From Eumeta japonica (lineage: Eukaryota > Arthropoda > Insecta > Lepidoptera > Psychidae): a DNA stretch of 64,000 nt. The DNA is taken from assembly GCA_005406025.1 (NCBI GenBank), contig BGZK01000289.1, positions 248,001 to 312,000 of the forward strand. Direction: 5' to 3'. Below, one piece after another: positions 48,740-59,375 of the stretch (the stretch's first letter is position 1; the number at the start of each line of letters is the position of its first letter). The translations under genes were made by a program, and so were the position numbers. Below the pieces are notes generated by a model, which was given only the letters and a program-made list of their open reading frames with translations, was not told the origin of the DNA and did not search any database.

Positions 48740-49573
48740 TAGTTAAACAGGTGTCAGGTTTTCCATCACCAGCGTAGATACCTATGAAAAAAGCAAACAT
48801 TTTTATCTAAGATTTTCATGATTTTGTCTACGAAGCTGACTCAAAAGGTACTTACTTACCTATGACAAAAGACGGCAGTGGAATTTCAGATACTGAACAT
48901 AAAATGGGCCAAAACTGGTATTTAGAACTTTTAAACATTGAAGGCCATTAATATTTATTTTAAAGAAATTTCGTTAGGTGGGACGGAGAGCTCTTCCAAA
49001 ATATTTTTAAACATTTTTCAGACCATTATGCCAATATTCCCTGGAGCTGAATATATAACATCCACATTTGTTTTATTTGTTTGCAGAAGAGTTCTTGCGT
49101 CATTAGGAGGGTATTTTTCAACTTTTTATTTAAAATTTTAATAATGAGTTTAACGCCACATGTGGAATATTGTGTTCTACAGCCCATTCACTAAGGGTAC
49201 TACGTAGTTTATTATTTTCCTCGTACGTTGAATAGCAGTCACTTTCATCTTCCTGCACAGAATCAGAGTCGTCACAAATATAATCTTCGTCATCATCCGA
49301 ATCTAAATCACGTGTTGTGGATAAAACCTCGTTTTGTATAGAAACGCCACTGCAAACTCCTGGACTAATGTCTTGAAAATTATTATTTCGTGCAGAACCC
49401 TCGCCAACTTCTACACAACGTTCTTGGCTCGATATGGATGCACACGGCACACTTATCATTTGTTGGTATATTTTCTGTACTTTCCTCTTATATGAACCGC
49501 TTTTTTTAAATCGCTTCCATTTGTTTTCATCCATTTTTGTAAGATATAATTTAATAAGAACCCAATGACTCAA
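48740..49573 (-). pseudogene. transposon-encoded transposase-like protein, broken
   Basis: The first frame (49573-49130, 147 codons; a better start may be the Met of MDENKWKRFKKSG) has a basic N-terminus, an acidic Ser/Asp stretch (DLDSDDDEDYICDDSDS) and LSEWAVEHNIPHVALNSLLK. After the stop, in other frames, come NDARTLLQTNKT, ILEELSVPPNE, FKSSKYQFWPILC and FFIGIYAGDGKP, in the order I recall from a widespread family of uncharacterised transposon proteins in insects and cnidarians (WA..hNIs..AlN.LL, .DARTLL, FKSS...FWPILC, PF.IG...G..KP). At least three frame changes break it. Role in transposition is inferred from the element. Confidence 0.6.
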
Positions 49574-50249
49574 AAGAAATCAAAATGGCCGTGAAGATGC
49601 GATAAATATTAAAAGCAATCGTCTTCTTAAATGGACTTAAATAAGATATCTTTGGACACTAATAGTTTTATAAGAAACCCTTATATAGAAATTAAGACTA
49701 TAATAGCATTCGAGAGCCCACAATAATACCAAGTACACTTACTCTTAAAAGAAACCGCTGTAGAACTAATTCACTTATAATTGTCATTTAAAGTTGACTT
49801 ATACACCCCTACAAGGTCAAGTAACAAGTGCAAATGGTTCTAAGTGTATTTAGTTCTATAAATTACTATTACTAGCGTGTGACACTTATAGCGGATTTAT
49901 AATTACTTCTTGTAGGGGATTATAAGTTTAACTTACTGGAGCAAGTTTTCTCAAGTGTATTTACACCTTTGCACCACTTTTATAGGCTATCTTAGCCTTT
50001 ACTGCGCCTATAATTTTGTTCTATACACGACTATAAGTGAACTTATAAGAATAGATGTCCTATAAACGCAAACAAACTGCGTGTAACCTGTTATAAGCTT
50101 GGTAGCAAAACCTGGAACCACTAAGAGAGAGATACTAGTGCTGTAAGCCTGTAAGCTGTGCACTACAGGAGAACTTTGTTACTTGGGATGTGTACGAAAT
50201 AGTTACAGGGTCGTTAAATAGGTGAGACGTTTATGGGTTTATATGATAC

Positions 50250-50840
50250 GTCACATAGATGACGAAAGCAGGATTTATCGTTACTATCCCGAAATCAAAA
50301 GACTGTCTGGTCAGTAGGCGTTTCGTTTCGAAGAGTTGCCTACTGAAGTAAAACGTGGTAGGAGTGTCTCCGGAATAACAGATCGTTATGTAACAATTGT
50401 TTTAAAAAATTAAAAGTAGTTACTGCAGACTGATACACTAACAATTTTTCCGAGCTTTTTTCAAAACTAGAGGCAAACATGCCTCTAGTTTTGAAAAAAG
50501 CTCGGAAAAATTACCTCGCTGCAGGATTCTCTTTCATCATGAAGACGACTCACTACATATCGCCAGACAAACAACTAACTATTTGGGGCATTAGATATAG
50601 AAAAACTGGTTAACCCATTTTACAGCTCCAATCTCGCACCATGTGTTTTTTATTTATTTCCTAAAATGAAAGAAAAACTTTGAGGAAAGTGGTTTACGGA
50701 CGCCGAGGAAGCAGTGGCTGCACATGAAAAGACCGTTGAAGCGACTCTTGAATACGAGTGGATAAAGTGCTTATATTGGTGGTTGCATAGAATATAGCGT
50801 TGTATTGATCTCAATGAATACCATTTTGAAAAACCATAAT
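50250..50840 (+). pseudogene. mariner transposase relic with inverted duplication
   Basis: The + strand reads DDESRIYRYYPEIKR, FRFEELPTEVKRGRSVSG, then, after a palindrome, RCRILFHHEDDSLH, ARQTTN, and WFTDAEEAVAAHEKTVEAT, ATLEYEWIKC, CIDLNEYHFEK, across shifts. These are the central and C-terminal parts of a mariner transposase (Tc1/mariner, DD34D), with the first Asp in (D)DES. The N-terminal half is missing. The copy starts almost at the right end of the 47-kb transposon. It is close in sequence to the copy at 53.3-54.2 kb. Confidence 0.82.
50443..50512. repeat. perfect 32-bp-arm palindrome
   Basis: Arms 50443-50474 and 50481-50512 are exact reverse complements, separated by AAACAT. The right arm continues in frame into the mariner sequence (FEKSSEKLPRCRILFHH), so it is the native one; the left arm is an inverted copy of it. 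Confidence 0.92.
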
Positions 50841-53284
50841 AATGAAAATAATTCACTAATTTGCTCATGTTTTCATTGTCTAAGGACTTTCAAATTGATC
50901 CACGTAAAGAGATTAATGGATAAGGCAACATTGGGCAAGGTGACATTGGATAAGTTGACATTAATGCTTATAAAGTATTTCACTAAAAACGAAATGCATA
51001 TTATGAAGACGAAATAGACGTGATATATTAATTCGAAGACATACCAAGATCAAGACACTAGGAAGATATTATGCAAAGTATTGGCCACGATAGACGCTTT
51101 CTGTCACCGCCCGAAACGTGAGTAGGTACATATTGTCCTCGTCCCTGACTGTATGTAAATGCGACGGCTGAGGAACAATCGATGTGAGGGATATTCGTTC
51201 GTATTTCTCTTGAATTCACTCGCACGCTTTCGGATAAATGGAATACGACTGTCAAAGGATATAAACAGTATAGGATAGAAACTAAAAGCCTTGAGAGTAA
51301 AGTGCGCCTGTAACTGGAAAGGCTCGGTTTAACTTTTTTATGAACTCCCAATACATTTTTTTTTAATCTCGAAATAGCAGGTACGAATTTTCTACAATCG
51401 CATTTCGTTTTTCAGCTTTCCAAATGCTTTGATTTGAAATGTGAAATAACCAGTTTGATGTGGAAAAAATTAATACTGAAAATTCGATACTAAAATATGC
51501 AGCTTGAACTACACGTGTATTGTCAAAAATTGTTTCCTACCCATTGCAAGATTACTTTTTCTATAATACGTGTATATACATGTTAAGTATTAATATACAA
51601 ATTTTAATATTCCATTAATAACCATAATAATTTTTGTTCTCTTGGGCTTAATATTCGACTTAGATCATTTCTTATCATCAAATTATCCCTAGAATAGTGC
51701 GAGCGCCTGTACATAGGTGAGTAGCCGATTGTGAGCTACCGCATAACTTCAACCGGCCGAACCGATTTTGCTGTGTCTGACATTTTTAGAATCCATATGT
51801 CAAAGGTAATAGACCAAGTGAGATCGTAAGACAATAACGATGTGTCTAAAGTCCATGATAGAATGAAATACGAAACCTTTTTCAGCATAAAAAAAAATTC
51901 CATCGTGTGTATGATGATATATAAGTCAATGAGTTGACTCTAAAACGAAATTATATTAGTTTATAAAGCCGAAGAGTTTATTTGTTTGAACGAGCTAATC
52001 CTTGAAAATACCAGTTGGATTTACGAAATTATTTTTAAATTTGATAGCCCAATGTCTGTAGAAGGCTCTGGGCTATCTAAATAATTAAATAGTTTCATTA
52101 TTCTTTGCTTGAACGCGTTAATCTCCGCAACTACCATTCAAAATTGAACTAATCATTTTGTATCTCAAGTTTTGAGGATGATTTTAAGCTGTTCCAATGA
52201 AATTTCATTTGGTAATAGGTTGTATAATGCAAGGATTCATGAGAGCCAATTTTTTTAAATTCGCTATTTATGGGAGTAAAATCGGGTTGAATTTTACGAG
52301 TTACGATTATGAAATTTATTCGGAATACTGCTCATTAAAAGTGGTGAGACGTCGTTCACAATTAGGTGGGGGGAAGCGGGATTACATAATGTATAAGAAT
52401 GAGTATGTATTTTGTTCATTTTCTTGCATGCTTAAGCCATTCATCCGATTACTACAAAACTGGTAATATGTTGTACTATGTTGCTGGTTTTGTCTGACGG
52501 TGACTGCGTATTTGTACTATTGAACAGAACTACTGAACCGATTCTAACAATTATTTTAATAATAAGAAGCTCCCTGAATAAATGTGACCGATAACGAAAC
52601 CGAAATTGCAAATGCTACGAGGAGTAAGATCGAGAGCTGAAACCGAACAGGTTTCGACTAAGGCTGCCTCAGGAATTGAACGCTGTGCACTTGCTAACCG
52701 ACGTCTGCGCATCCAGACATTAGACATCCAATCTTGTGTGGGGGAAAAAATTATCATAGAACCATCGTAAACATGTGCCACTGATTATCACTGGAATAGG
52801 AGATTTCACAAATCATTTTTCTGAACAAAACCTCGTATCTTACCTGTTGCTTCAGAAGATCCCACGATAAAAGTTGATATTAGAGAAGAAGATTGATTGA
52901 CTTATAATAATTTCTTGAAGGAAATTCGGTTTTGACAATGCCTGTCCTAATGCTTTTCCAGTAAGAAAAAGTATATCCACAAATGTTTGTATTTGAAGAA
53001 GTTGTTTTCGATGCAACACAAATGACAAATGACAGATCAATCTAATGGATTGAACGACATTGACAAATCAGATATTCAAAACAGATACTTTTAAATTTCT
53101 TTTTTTTTATGAACTATCGACGGAATCAAGTTATAAATGCAAGAATGGTACCTTTACATTTAATCGAAACGAATTATGGAACCATCAGCATAACACTACG
53201 ACATCTATCTAGTTCAGAAGCTGTTATCAAATTGCCATTTTTTGAGGGAAATTCAAATTTCTTAGTAAACATCGACATTAATTT
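50841..53284. other. non-coding with weak repeat traces
   Basis: AT-rich. CATTGGGCAAGGTGACATTGG and GATAAGTTGACATTAATG near 50930-50960 form a short diverged tandem. Around 51080-51300 is a moderately GC-rich patch without a frame of note. At 52590-52690 a purine-rich string (GAAACCGAAATTGC, GAAACCGAACAGG) is a distant GGAATCGG relative. No gene. Confidence 0.5.
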
Positions 53285-54215
53285 TGAGGTGTTACGGCTA
53301 AACTACTTCAAACGTGGTCGCACTAATTTGACTGACGATGTACGTGAAGGACGTTCTTCTACGGTGATGACCGAACACAACATCAGCGCTGTGAGGCTCA
53401 TGATAGAGACTGACAAAAAAGTGACCTACCAGCAGATTTGGATAAGCTTAGGCATTGGTCAAGTGAGCAAAATCATTATTGAATATTAAACGATCAGAAA
53501 GTTTTGTACTCGGTGGATACCTCGTAAAATGATCGACGCTCAAAAACTCTATCACATTAATTGATGCTGCGAAATGATACAAAGATCTGCCAATGGTGAC
53601 TCAAATGCTGTGTATAATGTGGTTACAGGTGACGAAAGCTCGATTTACTGTTACGATCTCGAAACCAAAAGAAGATCTATTCAATGGGTGGTTCCTTTCG
53701 AAGAGAATAGGATTATTAAAGTAAAACGAGATCGATGCGTCGGTAAAAAGACGGTGGCCACCGTCTTCTTTTAAAAAAAAGAAAAAGAATAATCACTATA
53801 AACTAGTTTACTGACAATTGTCTGCCTCTTGTTTTGGTAAAAGTTTAGGAAAAACGACCTAAGAACCTCCTTCATCGTGACTTTTCTTCATCACATACAA
53901 ACAAGATACAAACAAACAAACAACTAACAATTTCGGAAAATTAAGTATAGAAATATTGACTCAACCGTCTTACATTCCCGATCTCGTACCATGCGATTTT
54001 CATTTATTTCCTACAATAAAAGTTAAACGTCTAGTAAAGTGGTTTACGGGCGCCGAAGAAGCAGTGGCTTCATATGAAAAAGCCGTTGAAGCGACCCCTA
54101 AGTGCGAGTGGGCAAAGTCTTTCTCTTCGTGATTCCATCGAATACAGCGATGGATTGATCTCTACGCACACTATTTTGAAAAATAATAATAGTAAAAATA
54201 AATTACTAGTTTGCT
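53285..54215 (+). pseudogene. mariner transposase relic, nearly full length
   Basis: In order on +: FEVLRLNYFKRGRTNL, DDVREGRSSTVMTEHN, AVRLMIETDKKVTYQQ, SLGIGQVSK (N-terminal helix-turn-helix), then in other frames CTRWIP, DAQKLYH, VVTGDESSIYCYDLETKR, VPFEENRIIKVKRDRCVGKK, HRDFSSSHT (usual HHDNA), DFHLFP-like remnants, KSRxSDPKCEWAK and WIDLYAHYFEK. This is a mariner transposase with the first catalytic Asp in GDES and a degraded second motif in which the Asp remains. About six frame changes show that it is dead. It is of the same subfamily as 50250-50840. Confidence 0.88.
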
Positions 54216-54663
54216 CAGTTTATGATTTTCTAAGGACATTCAATTTGACCCACATATATTTAGATGCTATGTCGTTTAGATATTATGTGCTTATTATTTT
54301 ATTATATTAGATTGTGGAATTTAAGCAACTCTAAGTTCCCATCAGGCGATAGTGACAAAATCAACGCGCATTTTATATACAAAACCAGCTCAGTGTGTGT
54401 ACGACCGTCGCTTCTGACACTTACGAGGCCGGACTGCTTCGTGTCGCTTCTGTTCGATAGAGCTAATATATATTCTATGATTTGACTCATGACGACTGTC
54501 TTTCTCTCTCTCGTTCTCTCACATACATTCTAAGTCTCTGTCTCTTTTAACACGCGCTATATAGTTTATTAAGCAAGTGTGGAGGCGCGTGATGCGCGGT
54601 TCTAAGTTCGTTCTTTAAACTAATATTTAATTGAAAAAAACGAACAATATATCAATTATCTTT

Positions 54664-54717
<54 letters not shown>

Positions 54718-56160
54718 AAAATTCCATAGTAGAACAGATTGACGAACTTTATAAAATTTAATGCTTTTCTGTTTAGAATTTTTTCTTTGATTCCTTACTT
54801 TAAATTATTTGAATTTCAATTAATGAAAAAAAATAAAATATACAGATTACACACAAAAAAAGAGAGAGAAAGTCGCATGGAGGGGTCATAACTCTTTTTT
54901 CATACTTGACGAAAATATACAAAGGTAAACTATTTAAATCTATATATCAAATTATAATTGCAGTTCAAAAAAAAGTGTAAAGAACTTTCTTACTAACATT
55001 TTATTTTATTTCAGAAATATTCGTGATTATTGAACATAAAAGATGTCATCGCGTTCATGCTACACAAACTTACCTGTTATTTTTTGATCCCCTGAAAACC
55101 TCGTCATTTAATTATTTCTTTAATCATTTTTTTTTAAATTTCAAAATAATACGGATTTGTTTCGTTTTTATTCCACTCAGTCAAAAATTCTTTTCGATTT
55201 CGATCACCTTCAAAAAATATTTTATTGACTCTACCTACTGCAATAATTCATAATAAGAAAGATATTTTCGTATTATTAACTTAAAATGATTAAGTCCTTA
55301 TCATTTCAATAGCTGGACTTAATTTAGATTACATAAAGCATTAAGGCTTCATAAATTTTCCCTTCAAATGTAAAATAGTACTCGGAGCTAACTTTATTCG
55401 TCTCGTAAAATACTTGTTAATTTCGAACCCCAGCTAGAGAGGAGGCTTCGGGGTGCGTTAACTCTACGAAAATTCGACCCGTCTAACGATTTTTCGACGG
55501 ATTAGTTCGTCGAGACATTATGGAACGTGTCCTGTCAGGACTGGCAGCTGGACCTGTCGTCCAACAGGTTTACCAACTCGGAGGGTGTATCGGGCGGGTG
55601 CAGAAGCGAGACCGTCTAAGAACAAAACTTGTTTACACTACTTACAGAATTAAATCTCTCGAGTCAGTGTTTATTTGTGAGTGGTCGACCGGCTCCTTGT
55701 TCTAGTTTTATGTGCTTACTTTTTATCGCACTTTTATTGCGTATTCCGATTAAACTTAGTTATTTATTTATCAAATGTTATTTTTCTCGGATGTGACAGT
55801 GGATGCTACTAATTTTATTATTACTATTCTTTACATTTTCTTTACTAATTGTGATAATTTTCGATTTTGTGTAAAGTGCAAATTTAAAATGCTACACAAA
55901 ATATTCTAATTGTGCTTCTAATTTAGATAATGACTATAAAATGTCTTCCAGAAAAGAAAAAAAAATTGAACTAAATAAAATTAAATTACGTTGAAATACT
56001 TACTTTTTTCCAATTTGTTATTCTCTACATATTTATTAGAGCCATAGAGCCAAATTAACATAGATCTGAAATGAATCGAAGTATTTACTTTTGTAAATAA
56101 CTGTTTCGTAACGGTATCTTTATAGTGTTACGATAATTTTAGTGTCATAAGTTCCACCGG
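54216..56160. other. non-coding, TA microsatellite inside
   Basis: It holds a pure TA tract (54666-54715), CTCTCTCTCGTTCTCTC near 54500 and a moderately GC-rich stretch at 55430-55700 (ATTCGACCCGTCTAACG, CGACGGATTAGTTCGTCG) of unknown nature; its 61-codon frame has no domain. No gene is recognised. Confidence 0.5.
54666..54715. repeat. TA microsatellite
   Basis: About 25 uninterrupted TA units. Confidence 0.95.
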
Positions 56161-57338
56161 CCGACTCCAGTGACCGACGTCAACATTTTAAGTGCACACA
56201 ACACGCGCTGGCCTCGTGAGAGTCGTCGACGAAGAGGCAATGAAGTAGCGTCCGGCGGCGGGTCGGGACGCCGGCAATCTTTCTAGCGTTGCAGTACAAC
56301 ATCGAACTTCTCCGTAAGAACACCTCGGAAAACTTTCCACGAAGTAGGAGTGACATCGACAGCGCCGACGCCGCGGCTCCGCTCGCCGCGCCCCGGCCGC
56401 CCCGCGCGCCCCGCGCCCCGCCCGCGCCCGCCGCCCCAAACAAACGGACAAGTTTTAATGTTTTGCTCACAAAGTGTATGATTAAACGCGGAGAGTGGCG
56501 GAGAGAGCGGCCGTAAGTTATTGATTTTCCTCGACTGAACCCCCGTCGAGTCGGCGGCTCGCGGTGGCGTGCCGCGGCGCGCCCGCTGTCTCACTTTACA
56601 ACTCGGCCGCTATCGCTGAAAACCCACTTTGTTGCATTGCGAAAAGCGAGAAATTATCCCAAAACTATTTTACGCCAGTTTCGTGGAAATCCAAAGCCGT
56701 TAAAAAAGTTTCCCTTCGAAAGAGAAAGACAAAAGTTGGGGCGCGCCTCGCGACAGCACCGCGAGCCGCGCAAGTCGCGCACCCTACAACTTCACGTCGC
56801 TCTTCGTTCCGAAGTTAACGCAAAGTTCCGCCATTTTGGAACATGCTCACAAGCCACTTGTTTTATAAAGAAACTTTTTATTAATTCGTGTGGGCCGCGG
56901 AGTGTCGGCGGGATGCTTTGAGGTTATGCCGGCGTCGGCGAGCGGCGGCGCGGGCCCGCCGAGCCAGTGCTCGCGTCTCCGCGGCCCCGGGGCTGCGCCG
57001 TGCGCCCGTTTGCGCCTCCGGACATTGTTTTGAAGTGTAGGAGCCGAGTTTTGCGGCGCGGCGCGTGCCCGTGTTTACGGTGGCCGCGCGCACGACCTTG
57101 TCCAGGCCCCGTTACAGGTGATCAGCGCCTAACTTTACTTTCGATAGTTAAGTTCGCTACGAACAAGTTGTCCTAGTGAAAACTTTCAGTGAAAAGTGTA
57201 CTCAACTTCGTAAATTGGCCCGAGAAGTGTGTTAGTAATGTGAACCGATAAAGATATGTCGACGAACAGTTATTTTTGACCTCCGATAGTTGAAAATTGT
57301 GAAAAATATCAATATGTGACTCTAGTATTGTGAATAAC
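56160..57338 (+). promoter_or_regulatory. CpG-rich promoter region and probable first exon(s) of another gene
   Basis: This is the strongest GC/CpG island outside the arm exons (for example 56365-56440 and 56890-57070). Two good + strand donors leave it: GGCC|GTAAGT after 56512 and AAC|GTAAGTAAA after 57338. Sequence before the second (GAACAAGTTGTCCTAGTG, AACTTTCAGTGAAAAGTG, GTTGAAAATTGTGAAAAA) has the look of insect 5' UTR. A 75-codon frame (56289-56516, MQYNIELLRKNTSENF then an Ala/Pro-rich part) ends at the first donor but has no known domain. Frames on both strands here are composition-driven. The gene itself must lie beyond 64 kb if the reading is right. Confidence 0.5.
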
Positions 57339-59089
57339 GTAAGTAAATATTGTTATTTACTCGCATTATGTGGAAATTTTCAAATCCTTCAGTATGTTTT
57401 GTGTGAGATGACTTATCATAAGGTTTATTATTTTTGCAAGTCACTCGGTAATCAATCAAAATATTTAAAGTGTATTAATTATATCGAGGGGATATCCAAA
57501 CCAGTGTTTGATGTTCTCAGAGGGGATTTTGAAACCAAACTCGATGTGATGGCTTTATCGCGGCGTTGCGAAGACGAAATGTATTGATAACTTCGAGCAA
57601 CAATTATTATTTCTTAATTTTATGCATATATTGTTTATAAGACGGTTCGTTAAATGATAGTTATTTTGTTTATTTACTAAAATTTTATTAAAAATATGCT
57701 TTTAGGGTCATTAAAAAGTCTACTAGTAAACTAAAAAAAGGCATATAATAATCGAAAAATAATGTACATTTTCCAATACAATTAATACAATATGTGGATA
57801 CATATTTACAATATTTTCACTTACAAAATATAACTCAAAAATATGCTAAACCATGAATGTTAAAATATATATAAAATTCAAATGAAACAATTATTTTAAA
57901 GCAATGAATAATACATGAGTTCTTGAAATTGATTGATTTTAATAAGGACGACACTACAAAGACATTTCGTTAACCGACCCCAGTCTCGGTCCATTGTAGA
58001 CGGAAAATCTTTCTACAGTCACGGCTCTCGATGGGATAACCGTATACTTTGCTACAAAGCGTTATGGCGTAACGTAAACTTATTTAACGTTAGAAAAGGG
58101 AACCTAACTCTCAACATTTAAAGTTCAATTTGCTAAAACGCTCGAGAATGCTATGAAACTTTGTTAAATAACTTTTGAGATAAGTTCCAGTCGACGTATA
58201 CAAACAAAGTTGTAAGCGGAGTTTCGTGTGAAGGTAATTTGATCTTTGCTCGTTCATAATAAGCGCCGTTTTCATGCGACCGCAACTATAGAGTTGTTAT
58301 ACCGTTTGAAGTTTAAAGTTGTGGACTTCACGAAGCAAAACGCGAACTTTTGTAGAACATTTCAGTGTAGTTAGTACAATGTTATAATGGGAATAAGCAT
58401 TCCAAAATGGCGTCTTTGGGTGCGTCTGTGTGGTATTGCTGTGACGTGGACTTATTGATTGCCAGATGTTTGCCGCGCATTGCCTGATTACATAATCTCA
58501 GTTTTGACAGTTGTCCGATTGGATCATTGTGTGGAGACGTGCAAAGGCACCGAATCGATAAACGACTTCGGCTGAGTTGAGTCTTATCTGAGCGTAGATA
58601 GTTTGTCTGTATTTGTGAATATTTTATACGAATACTAATACAAAATGAGCACGGTTTTTATTTTATCGAGATATGCATAATCAAGGTTTACTAACTTATT
58701 TATACAAATGTTGGCTTTTATTTACAATTTATTTTACAAGCATTTTTTAATTAAAACACAATTTATTCTGATTGAAAGTCGAAATATATATGTACATGCA
58801 TATATACACATAATACATAGAAATATCCACACTCAAGACAAACATTAATTCTTAATTTAATAAATGTTTGTTTTGTACATGAACCCACGGTCCCAGCGCA
58901 ACAAATAGAATCCATACACATAACAAAAGAGTATATAAAGAGAAAAATCTGTATAATAAGGATATTTAAGAAAAACTACTCTGTGGGGTTATTAGAAATA
59001 TTGACAGAATACATTTCAACGATTTTTAGATTAGTTATTTTCTGCTTGACAGTCTGTCTGTAAGTTCGTTAGCATCTCCGCAAAAGTTA
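57339..59089. other. probable intron or intergenic, nothing recognised
   Basis: AT-rich sequence after the candidate first exon. A moderately GC-richer stretch at 57940-58560 (CGACACTACAAAGACATTTC, CCGACCCCAGTCTCGGTCC, GCGCATTGCCTGATTAC) may be part of the same promoter region. No frame with a domain. Confidence 0.45.
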
Positions 59090-59375
59090 CTGTCCAAACT
59101 TTGATAAACAGTAAATGCATGGCAATAATTTATACCCCGGAGCAACATATACGATAATTTTTATTCCATTTTGCTGCATTTTTTTTTTTAATTTTTCTTT
59201 TACATTTTTAAACGGAATCCAGATCGAAACTAGAATCGGAATCAAAAGCGGGGCCAACATTGGAATCGAAAACAGGAACAAGATTAGGATCGCGGTTGAC
59301 AACGTGACCGCTCGATGTAAAAGATGAAAGAATTCATTCGACGTCCGCGCGGGCGGAGTCGCGAGAAAAAGCTAG
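59090..59375 (+). mobile_element. Helitron-like copy, plus strand
   Basis: It ends in GTCCGCGCGGGCGGAGTCGC, GAGAAAAAGCTAG and T (CTAG at 59372-59375); the GC part forms a stem (CGACGTCCGC with GGCGGAGTCG, one bulge) about 10 nt before the end, the layout of a Helitron 3' end. Its body has GGAATCCAGATCG, GAATCGGAATC, GGAATCGAAAACAGG. The upstream part (ATAATTTATACCCCGGAGC) matches 28850-28900 in reverse. Confidence 0.62.

Larger units (their letters stand above)
47214..50187. mobile_element. 2,974-bp DNA transposon with two decayed genes, family not named
   Basis: CCCAAGTAACAAA at 47214-47226 is repeated as its exact reverse complement at 50175-50187, and both sides are flanked by AT (47212-47213, 50188-50189), which is either a 2-bp target duplication or the outermost inverted-repeat bases. 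Sub-terminal zones (47330-47550 and 49640-50100) are full of ACTTATA/TATAAGT motifs, including a doubled unit of about 120 nt on the left. Inside, a short protein is encoded on + (48057-48473) and a transposase-like protein on minus (49573 downwards), 3' ends facing each other. Both are broken. The superfamily is not one I can name with certainty. Confidence 0.72.

Noticed and set aside
56180..57093. Several Ala/Arg/Pro-rich frames on both strands of the CpG island
   Set aside because: They reflect base composition; none shows a domain, and overlapping frames in all phases argue for non-coding DNA.
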